From: Rhynchopus euleeides
Taxonomy: Eukaryota > Euglenozoa > Diplonemea > Diplonemida > Diplonemidae
Assembly (NCBI GenBank): GCA_963210315.1
Contig: OY723281.1
Coordinates: forward strand, 248,001-312,000
Direction: 5' to 3'
Length of the DNA stretch: 64,000 bases
Each line of letters opens with the position of its first letter. Within the stretch, counting starts at the first letter, position 1. The translations under genes were made by a program, and so were the position numbers. This document shows positions 22,101 to 33,191 of this stretch, in pieces. The notes under the pieces are model-generated. The model searched no databases. It was not told where the DNA came from and was given only the letters and a program-made list of their open reading frames with translations.

Positions 22101-25100
22101 AGCAACCTCTAGCAACCTCTAGCAACCTCTAGCAACCTCTAGCAACCTCCAGCAACCTCGAGCAACCTCGAGCAACCTCTAGCAACCTCTAGCAACCTCT
22201 AGCAACCTCTAGCAACCTCCAGCAACCTCCAGCAACCTCCAGCAACCTGCAGCAACCTCCAGCAACCTCTAGCAACCTCCAGCAACCTCGAGCAACCTCG
22301 AGCAACCTCTAGCAACCTCGAGCAACCTCGAGCAACCTCTAGCAACCTCCAGCAACCTCGAGCAACCTCGAGCAACCTCGAGCAACCTCGAGCAACCTCT
22401 AGCAACCTCTAGCAACCTCTAGCAACCTCCAGCAACCTCGAGCAACCTCGAGCAACCTCGAGCAACCTCGAGCAACCTCGAGCAACCTCTAGCAACCTCT
22501 AGCAACCTCTAGCAACCTCCAGCAACCTCCAGCAACCTCTAGCAACCTCTAGCAACCTCTAGCAACCTCCAGCAACCTCGAGCAACCTCGAGCAACCTCT
22601 AGCAACCACCAGCAACCTCCAGCAACCTCGAGCAACCTCGAGCAACCTCTAGCAACCTCTAGCAACCTCCAGCAACCTCCAGCAACCTCTGCAACCAGGA
22701 ACCTCCAGCAACCTCTAGCAACCTCCAGCAACCTCGAGCAACCATGAGCAACCTCGAGCAACCTCTAGCAACCTCGAGCAACCTCTAGCAACCTCTAGCA
22801 ACCTCTAGCAACCTCTAGGAACCTCCAGCAACCTCCAGCAACCTCTAGCAACCTCTAGCAACCTCCAGCAACCTCCAGCAACCTCCAGCAACCTCCAGCA
22901 ACCTCCAGCAACCTCCAGCAACCTCTAGCAACCTCTAGCAACCTCCAGCAACCTCTAGCAACCTCCAGCAACCTCTAGCAACCTCGAGCAACCTCTAGCA
23001 ACCTCTAGCAACCTCTAGCAACCTCTAGCAACCTCTAGCAACCTCTAGCAACCTCCAGCAACCTCGAGCAACCTCGAGCAACCTCGAGCAACCTCTAGCA
23101 ACCTCTAGCAACCTCTAGCAACATCTAGCAACCTCTAGCAACCTCTAGCAACCTCTAGCAACCTCTAGCAACCTCCAGCAACCTCTAGCAACCTCTAGCA
23201 ACCTCTAGCAACCTCTAGCAACCTCTAGCAACCTCTAGCAACCTCTAGCAACCTCTAGAAACCTCTAGCAACCTCTAGCAACCTCTAGCAACCTCTAGCA
23301 GCCTCTAGCAACCTCTAGCAACCTCCAGCAACCTCCAGCAACCTCCAGCAACCTCTAGCAACCTCTAGCAACCTCTAGCAACCTCCAGCAACCTCTAGCA
23401 ACCTCCAGCAACCTCTAGCAACCTCCAGCAACCTCTAGCAACCTCTAGCAACCTCTAGCAACCTCTAGCAACATCTTGCAACCTCTAGCAACCTCTAGCA
23501 ACCTCTAGCAACCTCTAGCAACCTCCAGCAACCTCGAGCAACCTCGAGCAACCTCTAGCAACCTCTAGCAACCTCTAGCAACCTCCAGCAACCTCCAGCA
23601 ACCTGCAGCAACCTGCAGCAACCTCCAGCAACCTCTAGCAACCTCTAGCAACCTCTAGCAACCTCTAGCAACCTCTAGCAACCTCCAGCAACCTCGAGCA
23701 ACCTCGAGCAACCTCTAGCAACCTCTAGCAACCTCTAGCAACCTCGAGCAACCTCTAGCAACCTCGAGCAACCTCGAGCAACCTCTAGCAACCTCTAGCA
23801 ACCTCCAGCAACCTCTAGCAACCTCGAGCAACCTCGAGCAACCTCGAGCAACCTCTAGCAACCGCTAGCAACCTCCAGCAACCTCCAGCAACCTCCAGCA
23901 ACCTGCAGCAACCTCCAGCAACCTCTAGCAACCTCCAGCAACCTCCAGCAACCTGCAGCAACCTGCAGCAACCTCCAGCAACCTCTAGCAACCTCTAGCA
24001 ACCTCTAGCAACCTCTAGCAACCTCTAGCAACCTCCAGCAACCTCGAGCAACCTCGAGCAACCTCTAGCAACCTCTAGCAACCTCTAGCAACCTCGAGCA
24101 ACCTCGAGCAACCTCTAGCAACCTCTAGCAACCTCCAGCAACCTCTAGCAACCTCGAGCAACCTCGAGCAACCTCTAGCAACCGCTAGCAACCTCCAGCA
24201 ACCTCCAGCAACCTCCAGCAACCTGCAGCAACCTCCAGCAACCTCTAGCAACCTCCAGCAACCTCGAGCAACCTCGAGCAACCTCTAGCAACCTCTAGCA
24301 ACCTCTAGCAACCTCGAGCAACCTCGAGCAACCTCGAGCAACCTCTAGCAACCTGTAGCAACCTCTAGCAACCTCCAGCAACCTCCAGCAACCTGCAGCA
24401 ACCTCCAGCAACCTCTAGCAACCTCTAGCAACCTCCAGCAACCTCTAGCAACCTCCAGCAACCTCTAGCAACCTCTAGCAACCTCTAGCAACCTCTAGCA
24501 ACCTCTAGCAACCTCTAGCAACCTCTAGCAACCTCTAGCAACCTCCAGCAACCTCGAGCAACCTCGAGCAACCTCGAGCAACCTCGAGCAACCTCGAGCA
24601 ACCTCGAGCAACCTCGAGCAACCTCTAGCAACCTCTAGCAACCTCTAGCAACCTCTAGCAACCTCTAGCAACCTCCAGCAACCTCCAGCAACCTCTAGCA
24701 ACCTCTAGCAACCTCCAGCAACCTCGAGCAACCTCGAGCAACCTCGAGCAACCTCGAGCAACCTCGAGCAACCTCGAGCAACCTCGAGCAACCTCGAGCA
24801 ACCTCGAGCAACCTCTAGCAACCACCAGCAACCTCCAGCAACCTCGAGCAACCTCGAGCAACCTCTAGCAACCTCTAGCAACCTCCAGCAACCTCGAGCA
24901 ACCTCTGCAACCAGGAACCTCCAGCAACCTCCAGCAACCTCTAGCAACCTCTAGCAACCTCTAGCAACCTCCAGCAACCTCGAGCAACCATGAGCAACCT
25001 CGAGCAACCTCTAGCAACCTCTAGCAACCTCGAGCAACCTCTAGCAACCTCTAGCAACCTCTAGGAACCTCCAGCAACCTCCAGCAACCTCTAGCAACCT

Positions 25101-25320
25101 CTAGCAACCTCTAGCAACCTCCAGCAACCTCCAGCAACCTCCAGCAACCTCCAGCAACCTCCAGCAACCTCCAGCAACCTCCAGCAACCTCCAGCAACCT
25201 CCAGCAACCTCCAGCAACCTCCAGCAACCTCCAGCAACCTCCAGCAACCTCCAGCAACCTCCAGCAACCTCCAGCAACCTCCAGCAACCTCCAGCAACCT
25301 CCAGCAACCTCCAGCAACCT
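13108..25320. repeat. 10-bp minisatellite (AGCAACCTCN), about 12.2 kb
   Basis: About 1,200 copies of AGCAACCT followed by CG, CT, CC, GC or GT. Rare variant units recur as landmarks: CTGCAACCAGGAACCTCC (near 13216, 14751, 16138, 16873, 18440, 19095, 20652, 22688, 24905), CAACCACCAGC (12 sites), CAACCCTTAGC (15705, 17976, 20189) and CTAGAAACC (16377, 18629, 20861, 21071, 23258). Their spacing shows a higher-order repeat of about 2.2 kb. The open frames on the minus strand (LEVARGC repeats) follow from a 30-bp codon period and are not genes. Confidence 0.95.
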
Positions 25321-26737
25321 CGGTCCAATAGAATCCGCTGAGCAGCCCCCGACTTTCCTGAGCAGCCCCCAGGAACTCCAGGCACAGGAGGACCCATTCC
25401 GACCTGTTTCGATCAGCATGCCGGAGACCACTGGAATCCGCTGCGCAGCCCCCGACTTTCCTGAGCAGCCCCCAGGTACTCCAGGCACAGGATGACCCAT
25501 TCCGACCCGTTTCCACCCTGCCGGATACCCGATCAGCCTGCCGGAGACCAATAAAATCCGCTGCGCAGCCCCCGACTTTCCTGAGCAGCCCCCAGGTACT
25601 ACAGGCACAGGATGACCCATTCCGACCCGTTTCCACCCTGCCGGATACCCGATCAGCATGCCGGAGACCACTAGAATCCGCTGCGCAGCCCCCGACTTTC
25701 CTGAGCAGCCCCCAGGTACTACAGGCACAGGATGACCCATTCCGACCCGTTTCCACCCTGCCGGATACCCGATCAGCATGCCGGAGACCACTAGAATCCG
25801 CTGCGCAGCCCCCGACTTTCCTGAGCAGCCCCCAGGTACTACAGGCACAGGATGACCTATTCCGACCCGTTTCCACCCTGCCGGATACCCGATCAGCATG
25901 CCGGAGACCAATAGAATCCGCTGCGCAGCCCCCGACTTTCCTGAGCAGCCCCCAGGTACTCCAGGCACAGGATGACCCATTCCGACCCGTTTCCACCCTG
26001 CCGGATACCCGATCAGCATGCCGGAGACCAATAGAATCCGCTGCGCAGCCCCCGACTTTCCTGAGCAGCCCCCAGGTACTACAGGCACAGGATGACCCAT
26101 TCCGACCCGTTTCCACCCTGCCGGATACCCGATCAGCATGCCGGAGACCACTAGAATCCGCTGCGCAGCCCCCGACTTTCCTGAGCAGCCCCCAGGTACT
26201 ACAGGCACAGGATGACCTATTCCGACCCGTTTCCACCCTGCCGGATACCCGATCAGCATGCCGGAGACCAATAGAATCCGCTGCGCAGCCCCCGACTTTC
26301 CTGAGCAGCCCCCAGGTACTACAGGCACAGGATGACCCATTCCGACCCGTTTCCACCCTGCCGGATACCCGATCAGCATGCCGGAGACCAATAGAATCCG
26401 CTGCGCAGCCCCCGACTTTCCTGAGCAGCCCCCAGGTACTACAGGCACAGGATGACCCATTCCGACCCGTTTCCACCCTGCCGGATACCCGATCAGCATG
26501 CCGGAGACCAATAGAATCCGCTGCGCAGCCCCCGACTTTCCTGAGCAGCCCCCAGGTACTACAGGCACAGGATGACCTATTCCGACCCATTTGCACCCTG
26601 CCGGATACCCGATCAGCATGCCGGAGACCAATAAAATCCGCTGCGCAGCCCCCGACTTTCCTGAGCAGCCCCCAGGTACTCCAGGCACAGGATGACCTAT
26701 TCCGACCCGTTTCCACCCTGCCGCCGTCTCAATCAGC
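25321..26737. repeat. 120-bp tandem repeat, 12 copies
   Basis: The unit contains AATCCGCTGCGCAGCCCCC, a TGAGCAGCCCCCAGGTACT segment and CCCGATCAGCATGCCGGAG. Eleven units are 120 bp and the first is about 100 bp. Neighbouring units differ by only one to three bases. Because 120 is a multiple of three, two minus-strand frames stay open through the array and into the minisatellite; I treat those as chance. Confidence 0.95.
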
Positions 26738-27258
26738 ATGCCGCAGACCAAGCAAGGACTGTCCAGACGTTTCGTCGTCAGTCTCAGCACCGCGTATGTC
26801 GCTATCCGCAGCCTGACGCCATATGTTCGCACAGGAGTATCTAGCCGTCGGCTTTTCGTCCTGCCCAACACCACACCTTCAGGAGGCGTGCACTCCAACA
26901 CTCTTAACAATGGAGGCATGCCCCTCACCACTCAGCTGCTGATGAGAGGAGCACCACACGTCAAGGACGTGCCAGGTACCACCTACTCATCAGGAGCTGC
27001 CCTGCCTTGGGAGCAGAGAATGGGGTTTAACATGCAGTAACCCCTCCAGACAGTGCAGTTGTGGTGTCTGGAGGGTCCCAAAACCCTTGGAAAACCCCCC
27101 AAAATAGGCCCAGAGGCCCCCCCAGGCCATTTTTCACCCAAAAAAGTGAAAATTTTGCACCCCAAAATTTCGCCCAAAACCCATTTTTTTTTGGGTGTGG
27201 GTGTGCCTGGGGGCGGAAAAATGGTGTTTTGGGCGAAAATTCGGGGTGAAATTTTTTT
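26738..27258. other. No recognisable gene
   Basis: Single-copy-looking sequence lies to about 27050. A C/A-rich stretch with CCCAAAA and TTTTGGG words (27070-27255) follows. No family motif on either strand. Confidence 0.4.
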
Positions 27259-27436
27259 GTAAGTTCGGCGTAGCCAACTCAGGAAGCTTTTCACCGTGCG
27301 GATCCTTGCGAACACTTCACACGCCCGGCAGGCTGGTGGGGTGTTCTGCGTTCGAAGAAATTCGGCTGTCGTTGCTCCGACACACCCCACTCACCCATTT
27401 CCCAACCCTCCCCCGTTACACACCCCGGGGTGCAAC
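27259..27436 (+). repeat. 5' terminal/leader region of the YR retrotransposon
   Basis: 27259-27400 recurs inverted at about 6060-6204. A shorter piece (GGTGTTCTGCGTTCGAAGAA) recurs at 35421-35460 directly after the broken RT, and its first 30 bp recur inverted at about 50630-50662. Recurrence at both ends of the element suggests a terminal repeat. The Gag ATG follows at 27437. Confidence 0.6.
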
Positions 27437-28545
27437 ATGGGCGGCACCAAGCGCAACAACAAACGCGAGAAGGAGGACGAGGAGGAGGACAAGCGCGAGG
27501 AGGAGGACGCGGGGGCCGCCGGCTCCCCTCGGGGGTCGGCGACGAAGCGCCGGAGGGCCGAGGCCGCGGAGGCCCTCCAGGCGTCGGTGGCCGCGGAGGT
27601 GAAGGCGGCCACCGCGCGCCTGGAGGGGCAGTTGGGGCGGCTGGCCCAGCTGGTCGAGGGCTCGCTGGGGGGGCGGGGGCAGCAGGCTACCGTGACAGCG
27701 GCACCGGCCGCCCCGGTCGAAGTCGCGCCCGCGCCCGTGCCCGAGCCCGTGCCCGCGCCCGCGCCCGTGCCGAAGCCAGCAGACCCGGCAGCCGTCGCCG
27801 CCGCGGTGGTCGCCGCCGCCCCCGCCGCTGACCATGCCGCTGTTGCTGCCGCTGTGGCTGCTGTGGTGCCCGGGATTGCGCCGGGAGATCTCGCTGCTGC
27901 GGTGGCCGCCGCGATGATGCCGCAGCTGGGTGTTTTCCCTGCCCCCATCACACCCCCTACACTACACCCCCTCCTCCCGGAGGCCGCCCCCCCTGGCCCT
28001 CTAACAGCTCCAGAACTCCTCGGGGGGGGGAGGGTCGGCTGCCCTCGACCCATCTCAGTGGGCCGAGATGGGTCGGGGGGAAAAAGCGCATGTCTTGTTG
28101 GCTTTGCGGGAGGAATTTGCGGGGGTGGGGGGGGGCGGGGCCAGCGATGCGGGGCGAGATGCGCGCCGCCTTCCGCCACCTGGAGTACCTGGTGTGCGTG
28201 GCGGGAGCGCGGCGCACCCAGGCGGAGGTGGAGGCGGACAGGGTTTACCACGCCCGCCTCCACCTCGGCCGCCTTCGCGCCCTTTCGCTGGGGCTTTCTT
28301 CCGGGGACTGGGCGGGAGCCACCCGGGCGGAGGAGGCCATGTGCGGGTCCCGGGAGTCGACCGACCTTTTTCGGTCCGGCGACCGGGCTTTCGCGGACGG
28401 CCGACGGCCTCACCAGGGGCACCCCCCCCCCTCTTCTCGTACACACTCGGCCCCACCCTCCCAGCCCCCGCGCAAGCCACCCTCCCGACACCGCCCCAAC
28501 AGGTCCCGGTCCCAGAACAAGGGGGGGAGGGAAGGGGACAAGTGA
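27437..28545 (+). pseudogene. Gag-like ORF1 of the YR element, two frameshifts
   Basis: It starts MGGTKRNNKREKEDEEED, highly charged, followed by an Ala/Pro-rich spacer with VPEPVPAPAPVPKP repeats and an AAVAAAVAAV helix-like segment. The frame then moves twice at G-runs (about 28020-28075 and 28115-28140). The last frame reads a conserved-looking helical region (MRGEMRAAFRHLEYL ... ) and a basic SR/PP tail, ending at the TGA at 28543-28545. The shifts sit in homopolymers, so sequencing error is a real alternative to decay. It is assigned to Gag by position and composition only; no CCHC knuckle is seen. Confidence 0.55.
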
Positions 28546-29462
28546 GGGGGAGGCCACGTTGGGAGCTCCCCCCCCTAACCCCTTCTTTGACGGAGCGCGT
28601 GGAGCAGAGAGCGAAGTCTCTGCTGGCTGGGGCCCTGGCCCCCTCCACATGGTCGAGCTACACTTCCGTGGGCCGCCAGTTCCTGCTTTTCAAAGCAGGT
28701 TGGGAGGAGGAGAAGGGAGGGGGACACCCGATCGCCACCCTCATCTGCCTATTTTTGGGTTTAAAGATGGAGGGGGGCCTATCGGTGTCATCGGGACTGC
28801 AGTACCTGCAGGCGCTGAAGGCCTCTCTGAAGCGGTCGGGTCTCCTCCCCCAAGATACACCCCCCATGTTGCAGGACCTGGAGAGGTCGTTTCGTCGCCT
28901 GGGCGCGAAGCGCCCCCAGAAGCAGGCCCCCCCCATGTCCTGGGTGGAGTTGCAGGCCTGCGTGGCAGCGGCACCGTCCTGTTTGGTTGCCCTCGCCTTC
29001 GAGGTGATGTGGGTGGGGGCGGCAAGGGGAGGGGATGTCCGGGCGTTGCGTTGGGACAGGGTCCGCTTCCGCGGCCAGGAACTTGTGGTGGATTGGTCGG
29101 GGACGAAGTCCGACCCTTTTCAGGAGGGTCGGGTGACATTGTTGGCTCTGCCTGCTGCCTCCCGGCAGATGTTGCAGATGCTGGCCCCCCCCGACCCCAC
29201 AAACGGAAGCCGCCTGTTCCCTTTCCCCCACGGGTTGTTCGCCCGCGTTATCAAACGCGTGAACCCCTCCCTGTCGGTCCACTCCGTCCGGCGGGGGGCG
29301 CTGGTGGACCTCTTCCGCCGGGGGGTCTCTCTGGAGAAGCTCCTGTGCATCTCTCGCCACTCCAGTGTGGCGAGTCTGTTGCACTATCTTCCTCTGGAGG
29401 ATCTCCCGGCGGCGCGGGAGTCCCTAGCCCTCTCGGCCATGCTGGCGGAGGGTCTCGAGTGA
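28546..29462 (+). CDS. Tyrosine recombinase (phage-integrase fold)
   Basis: The frame is open from before 28546; the recombinase N-terminal core-binding region starts near 28610 (LAPSTWSSYTSVGRQFLLF). Catalytic residues are in order: R in AARGGDVRAL (about 29024), K in SGTKSDP (about 29106), H-x-x-R in HSVRRGALVDL (29281-29300), H in ISRHSS (about 29356) and the Tyr nucleophile in LLHYLP (about 29385). This is the complete R-K-HxxR-H-Y set, so the enzyme may be intact. It would integrate the circular cDNA of the element. No ATG opens the domain at its start, so translation probably comes from the overlapping Gag frame or from the ATG at 28068 in this frame. Confidence 0.8.
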
Positions 29463-29904
29463 AGGGTTGGGGAGTGCGGTACGACCCCCCGGATGATTTC
29501 GGGCCCGATTTTTTTCCGGCGTACGAGGGAAACGTGGTCCAAAGTGAGTCCACGTCCTCTACACCGGGGGCGCCTCGCAGGTCCCTGCCGCGGGTGAAGG
29601 TTTGCCGCCTGCCGCTGGCCCCCATCTCCTCGTCTCGGGTGATACTGGAGAACTTTCTTGTACTCCCTGCGTGTCCCCCCATCCTTCCGTTTCTTTTTAA
29701 AATGTTAACATGCCCGACTACATTTCGGAGCAACTTCAGGGAGGGCGTGGATATGGAGGACGAGTCCCTGAGAAGGGCAGTCTCGAGGCACATGCTTAAA
29801 CACAAAAAACCTCTTTTAAAGTGTGGTGTGATATCCTCCCCTCCTTTCCCAGTAAAAGTTGTGCTGGGCGCATTCACAGTGCCCAAGTCATCGGGGGTGG
29901 ACTC
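29463..29904 (+). pseudogene. RT of YR element, N-terminal part
   Basis: Following the recombinase stop in another frame, this part reads RYDPPDDFGPDFF ... then KVVLGAFTVPKSSGVDS, the VPK segment that precedes strand motifs of DIRS-type RTs. The frame runs into the inserted element at 29905. Skipping 29905-35138 brings the frame to FRLVVNG at about 35137-35157, the usual continuation. Confidence 0.65.
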
Positions 29905-30103
29905 ATACCATCCAAAACACAGCGCAGCATTGTGTATAGGAGGAAATACGATACTAGAAAGGACTGGCGTCATCACCTCTGTCATGTTTCCCTTTCTTCG
30001 TGCTCCACCACACCTTCTGTACTTCAGACAACACAAACACACAATAGCCGGTCGTGAGATTTGTGCAGAGGAGTGGTGGAAGCGGTCAACAAAACATTTT
30101 TCT
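29905..30103 (+). repeat. A1 repeat
   Basis: 199 bp from ATACCATCCAAAACACAGCG to CATTTTTCT, matching 34871-35069 base for base as far as I can compare. It is preceded directly by the interrupted RT codons. Confidence 0.8.
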
Positions 30104-31146
30104 GACCAAAATAGACCTGGCCACCTGTTCCTTGATTGCTGCCACAGCTGAGCCGTGAGCTCCAGGTGCAACCATCACAAAGGCACTTCCACACAAGCGC
30201 CCCCGCAGCTGTCTTGCGCTCCAAGAGCACAACCAGCTGTTTTTTCGTGACTCCACAGGTGACCTTTGCATCGCCAGCCGCGCTTTTTCTCCGTGACTTC
30301 ACAGTCGAGCCCTGAGCTCCTGGAAAACCGCACACACCACTAGCCGTTCCTTGTGCCTCTTTAGTATGCCCTGAGCCTAGGAGCCCATCACAGGAAAAGA
30401 AGACCTCTGCACCGCGAGCCGTTTCTTCCTGCGACTCCACAGCGGGCCCTGAGCTCCAGGAGCTGATGTGCATTAGATTAAGACGTGCACCATTTGCTGC
30501 TCGTTACGCGACTCCACAGTGAGCCCTGAGCTCCCGGATCTGACCGCAGGAGAGGACCATGAGCTGTTCGCTTCGCGACTCCACAGTGGGCCTTGAGCTC
30601 CCGGAGCATGAGAGTATCACGAGCTGTTCGCCTGCGACTCCACAGTGAGCCCTGAGCTCCCGGATCTGACCGCAGGAGAGGACCATGAGCTGTTCGCTTC
30701 GCGACTCCACAGTGGGCCTTGAGCTCCCGGAGCATGAGAGTATCACGAGCTGTTCGCCTGCGACTCCACAGTGAGCCCTGAGCTCCCGGAGCTGACCGCA
30801 TGAGACGACCATGAGCTGTTCGCTTTGCGACTCCACAGTGAGCCCTGAGCTCCCGGAGCATGAGAATGTCACGAGCTGTTCGCCTGTTCGCCACAGTGAG
30901 CCCTGACCTCCCGGATCTGACCGCATGAGAGGACCATGGGCTGTTCGCTTCGCGACTCCTCAGTGGACCCCCGAGCCCCCGGAGCATGAGTATGTCACGA
31001 GCTGTTTCACCTGCGACTTCACGTGAGCCCTGAGCCCCCGGAGCTGACCGCATGAGAGGACCATGGGCTGTTCGCTTCGCGACTCCACAGTGGGCCCTCG
31101 AACTCCCGGAGCATGAGAAGATCATCAGCTGTTCGTTCGCGACTCG
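30104..31146. repeat. Tandem array of about 63-bp units (first block)
   Basis: Units carry GACTCCACAGTGAGCCCTGAG, CTCCCGGAGC and CATGAGCTGTTCGC words. The spacing is about 60-67 bp, with a two-unit period of about 127 bp best seen at 30509-30762. Early units (30130-30480) are more diverged. Minus-strand frames stay partly open through the array, but nothing resembles a protein family. Confidence 0.8.
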
Positions 31147-31990
31147 ACCCCCCAGGGCCCCCTCCGATTCGGACCCGCAGAGAGGTGACAACCTGTCTCG
31201 CAGGGTTCTGGGTCCAGCACGGCTCCTCCAGAGAGATGCTCGCAGAGAAGGATGCGATGCAGCTGACGACCGTCACTGTGCGCCGCATCGCGAGTTCCTC
31301 GCGGAGCAAGACCTGGACAGTGCGGAGGAGATCCTCGGGGGCTGGGCTTCGCCTCCCAGGGGTGACGAGCGCCCTCTGTGATAGCGTGGATAACCGGCGG
31401 TCGTATCAGCCGCATATGCCGGATTCAGCGTTTGAGGTGCTGCAGAGCGCGAGGGGGTTCAACCGGGTGCAGCGGGCGCGGGTTTGTCCCCGGGACAGGC
31501 GATTCACAGACTGAGCCGAGTGGTTTCACAGACATCCGTGCATCGGCATCGATACAGGAGAGGCGGCACCTGATGCCACGAAACGCGCCAGCCGTGTCCA
31601 CAATGGGAACAACCCACGAGTCCCTCGGGAGGGGGCGGGTATGAGGTGAACACTACCGGCGACTCCTTCGGTGACCTGCCGTTGCACCGCAGCAGGGGTT
31701 AACTTTGCACTGCGGATGCACGAGTCACTCTTCACCGTCCCCTGACACCCGTGCGGGTTGGGGTGAACAGCGGACCGGTCGCCTCGGAGGAAGTCGCTCT
31801 CACAAGCGTGTCGACTTCTTCGGGCGCACCGTGGACGTCGCGGTGCGGCCGGAGGGTGTGGGCCACTCGGGTGCGGTGGCCCTTCGCGTCGACCTGTGGA
31901 CCTGCCTCCCTGCAGTGTCGGCCCCCCGAGGAGATGGCGCTGAAGGGGGTGAAGCAGGTGGTGCTGACGACCTGCATCTGGCCCGAAAAT
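31147..31990. other. Non-repetitive insert within the tandem array
   Basis: The tandem words stop after CGACTC at about 31146 and resume at CCACAGTGAGCCCTGAGC near 31999. The intervening 0.84 kb has moderate open frames (31113-31514 plus), but no motif I can name. Confidence 0.5.
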
Positions 31991-32660
31991 CCTGAAGTCC
32001 CACAGTGAGCCCTGAGCTCCCGGAACACGAGAAGACCATCAGCTGTATTGCCGGCAATTCCACAGCGGCCGAAGCTGACCGCACGAGAAGATCATGAGCT
32101 GGTCGTTCCCCGACTCCACAGTGAGCCCTGTGCTCCCGGAGCTGATCGTGATTAGATGAAGACCTCTACACCACTCGCTGCTGCGCCTGCGACGCCACAG
32201 CGGGCCCTGAGCTCACCAGGAGCACCCGCGCGCAAACATTCACCACTCGTGATCCATGAACACCAGAAGCTGTTCGTCGGAGAAGAAGTCCTGTCCGGCA
32301 CTAGCTGTCCGCCCTGCGACCCCACAGTCGAGCGGGAGAGACTTGGGTTTCCTGAGCTCCAGGAGGTGAAGACCTCCACGAGCCGCTCTTCTTCGACGCC
32401 ACAGCCGAGCCCGAGTTCCAGGAACATCCGCGCATCTGACTGTTCCTTGCGACTCAACAGCTGAGCTGTGAGTAACCATCCCACACAACTAGTCATTAGT
32501 TCATCTGGAGCTCATCGCATGAGAGGAACCCCCGTTCTACCGGCCATCTTCTGCGATTCCGCAGCTGACCTGTGCCCCGAGGGCAAACCCCATGAGCAGA
32601 AGACCTCATACACAACTGGGCGTTCTCTCCGTACCACTCTACAGCTGAGCCGTGAGCTCC
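31991..32660. repeat. Tandem array of about 63-bp units (second, diverged block)
   Basis: The same ACAGTGAGCCCTGAGCTCC and GAGCTGTTCG words continue with more divergence and length variation (for example 32000-32050, 32110-32150, 32200-32230, 32370-32410), fading by about 32660. Confidence 0.65.
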
Positions 32661-33191
32661 GGGAGGAACCTTCCGCAGAAGTAGCCGCTTCCTGCGCAGC
32701 CGAACCGAGGGCTCCAAGAGCCAAGCCCACCGAAGTTCACCTCTGCATCGGAGCGCCGCGGATGATCTCCAAGGTGCCGGTCTCGAGACCAGGCGTTTTT
32801 TGCATTCGACCTGCTGCCACTCAACGCGCATCCACAGAGATCTAAATGGGGAGGCAATGCGTCAAAAATGCCTTTTCCGCTGCGTTGCACACCCAAGGAA
32901 CCCTAACGGGTCAGGATTTCCACACAACTGCATCACGCCGCAAACCTCGTCGGGTTTTCTCCACCGCCGATACAATGTGGACATCGCCGGTTCCGCACAC
33001 CGGGTTTCTTCAGCCACGGGAATTTCACCAGGGGCCTCAAGGAGGCCGTGTCGAGGCAAGCTCTCCTGACAAACAACGGGCGAGGTCGACAAGACAGTTT
33101 GTTGGGACACGTTCCCTCTTCCTTCTGGCACTGGCGGTCCAGCCCCCCAGGGTGAGGGTTGCGAGGGTCTTCTTGTGGTTCTGCGCCTCAA
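32661..33191. other. Internal region of split-repeat element, no gene
   Basis: An open frame starting at 32846 runs on into the duplicated segment (to 33607) but shows no recognisable domain. In the copy at window position 1 the corresponding upstream sequence lies outside the window. Confidence 0.4.

Noticed and set aside
13108..25320. Many minus-strand open frames of 68-98 codons (LEVARGC repeats)
   Set aside because: They are a by-product of a stop-poor 10-bp repeat read in 30-bp codon periods, and different frames are open at different places.
25091..26931. Overlapping minus-strand ORFs of 541 and 606 codons
   Set aside because: Two frames are open at once over a 120-bp unit, codon bias is absent and the C-terminus runs into minisatellite.
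28068..28545. Gag frameshifts as programmed frameshifting
   Set aside because: They lie in long G runs, where sequencing or replication error is the simpler cause.
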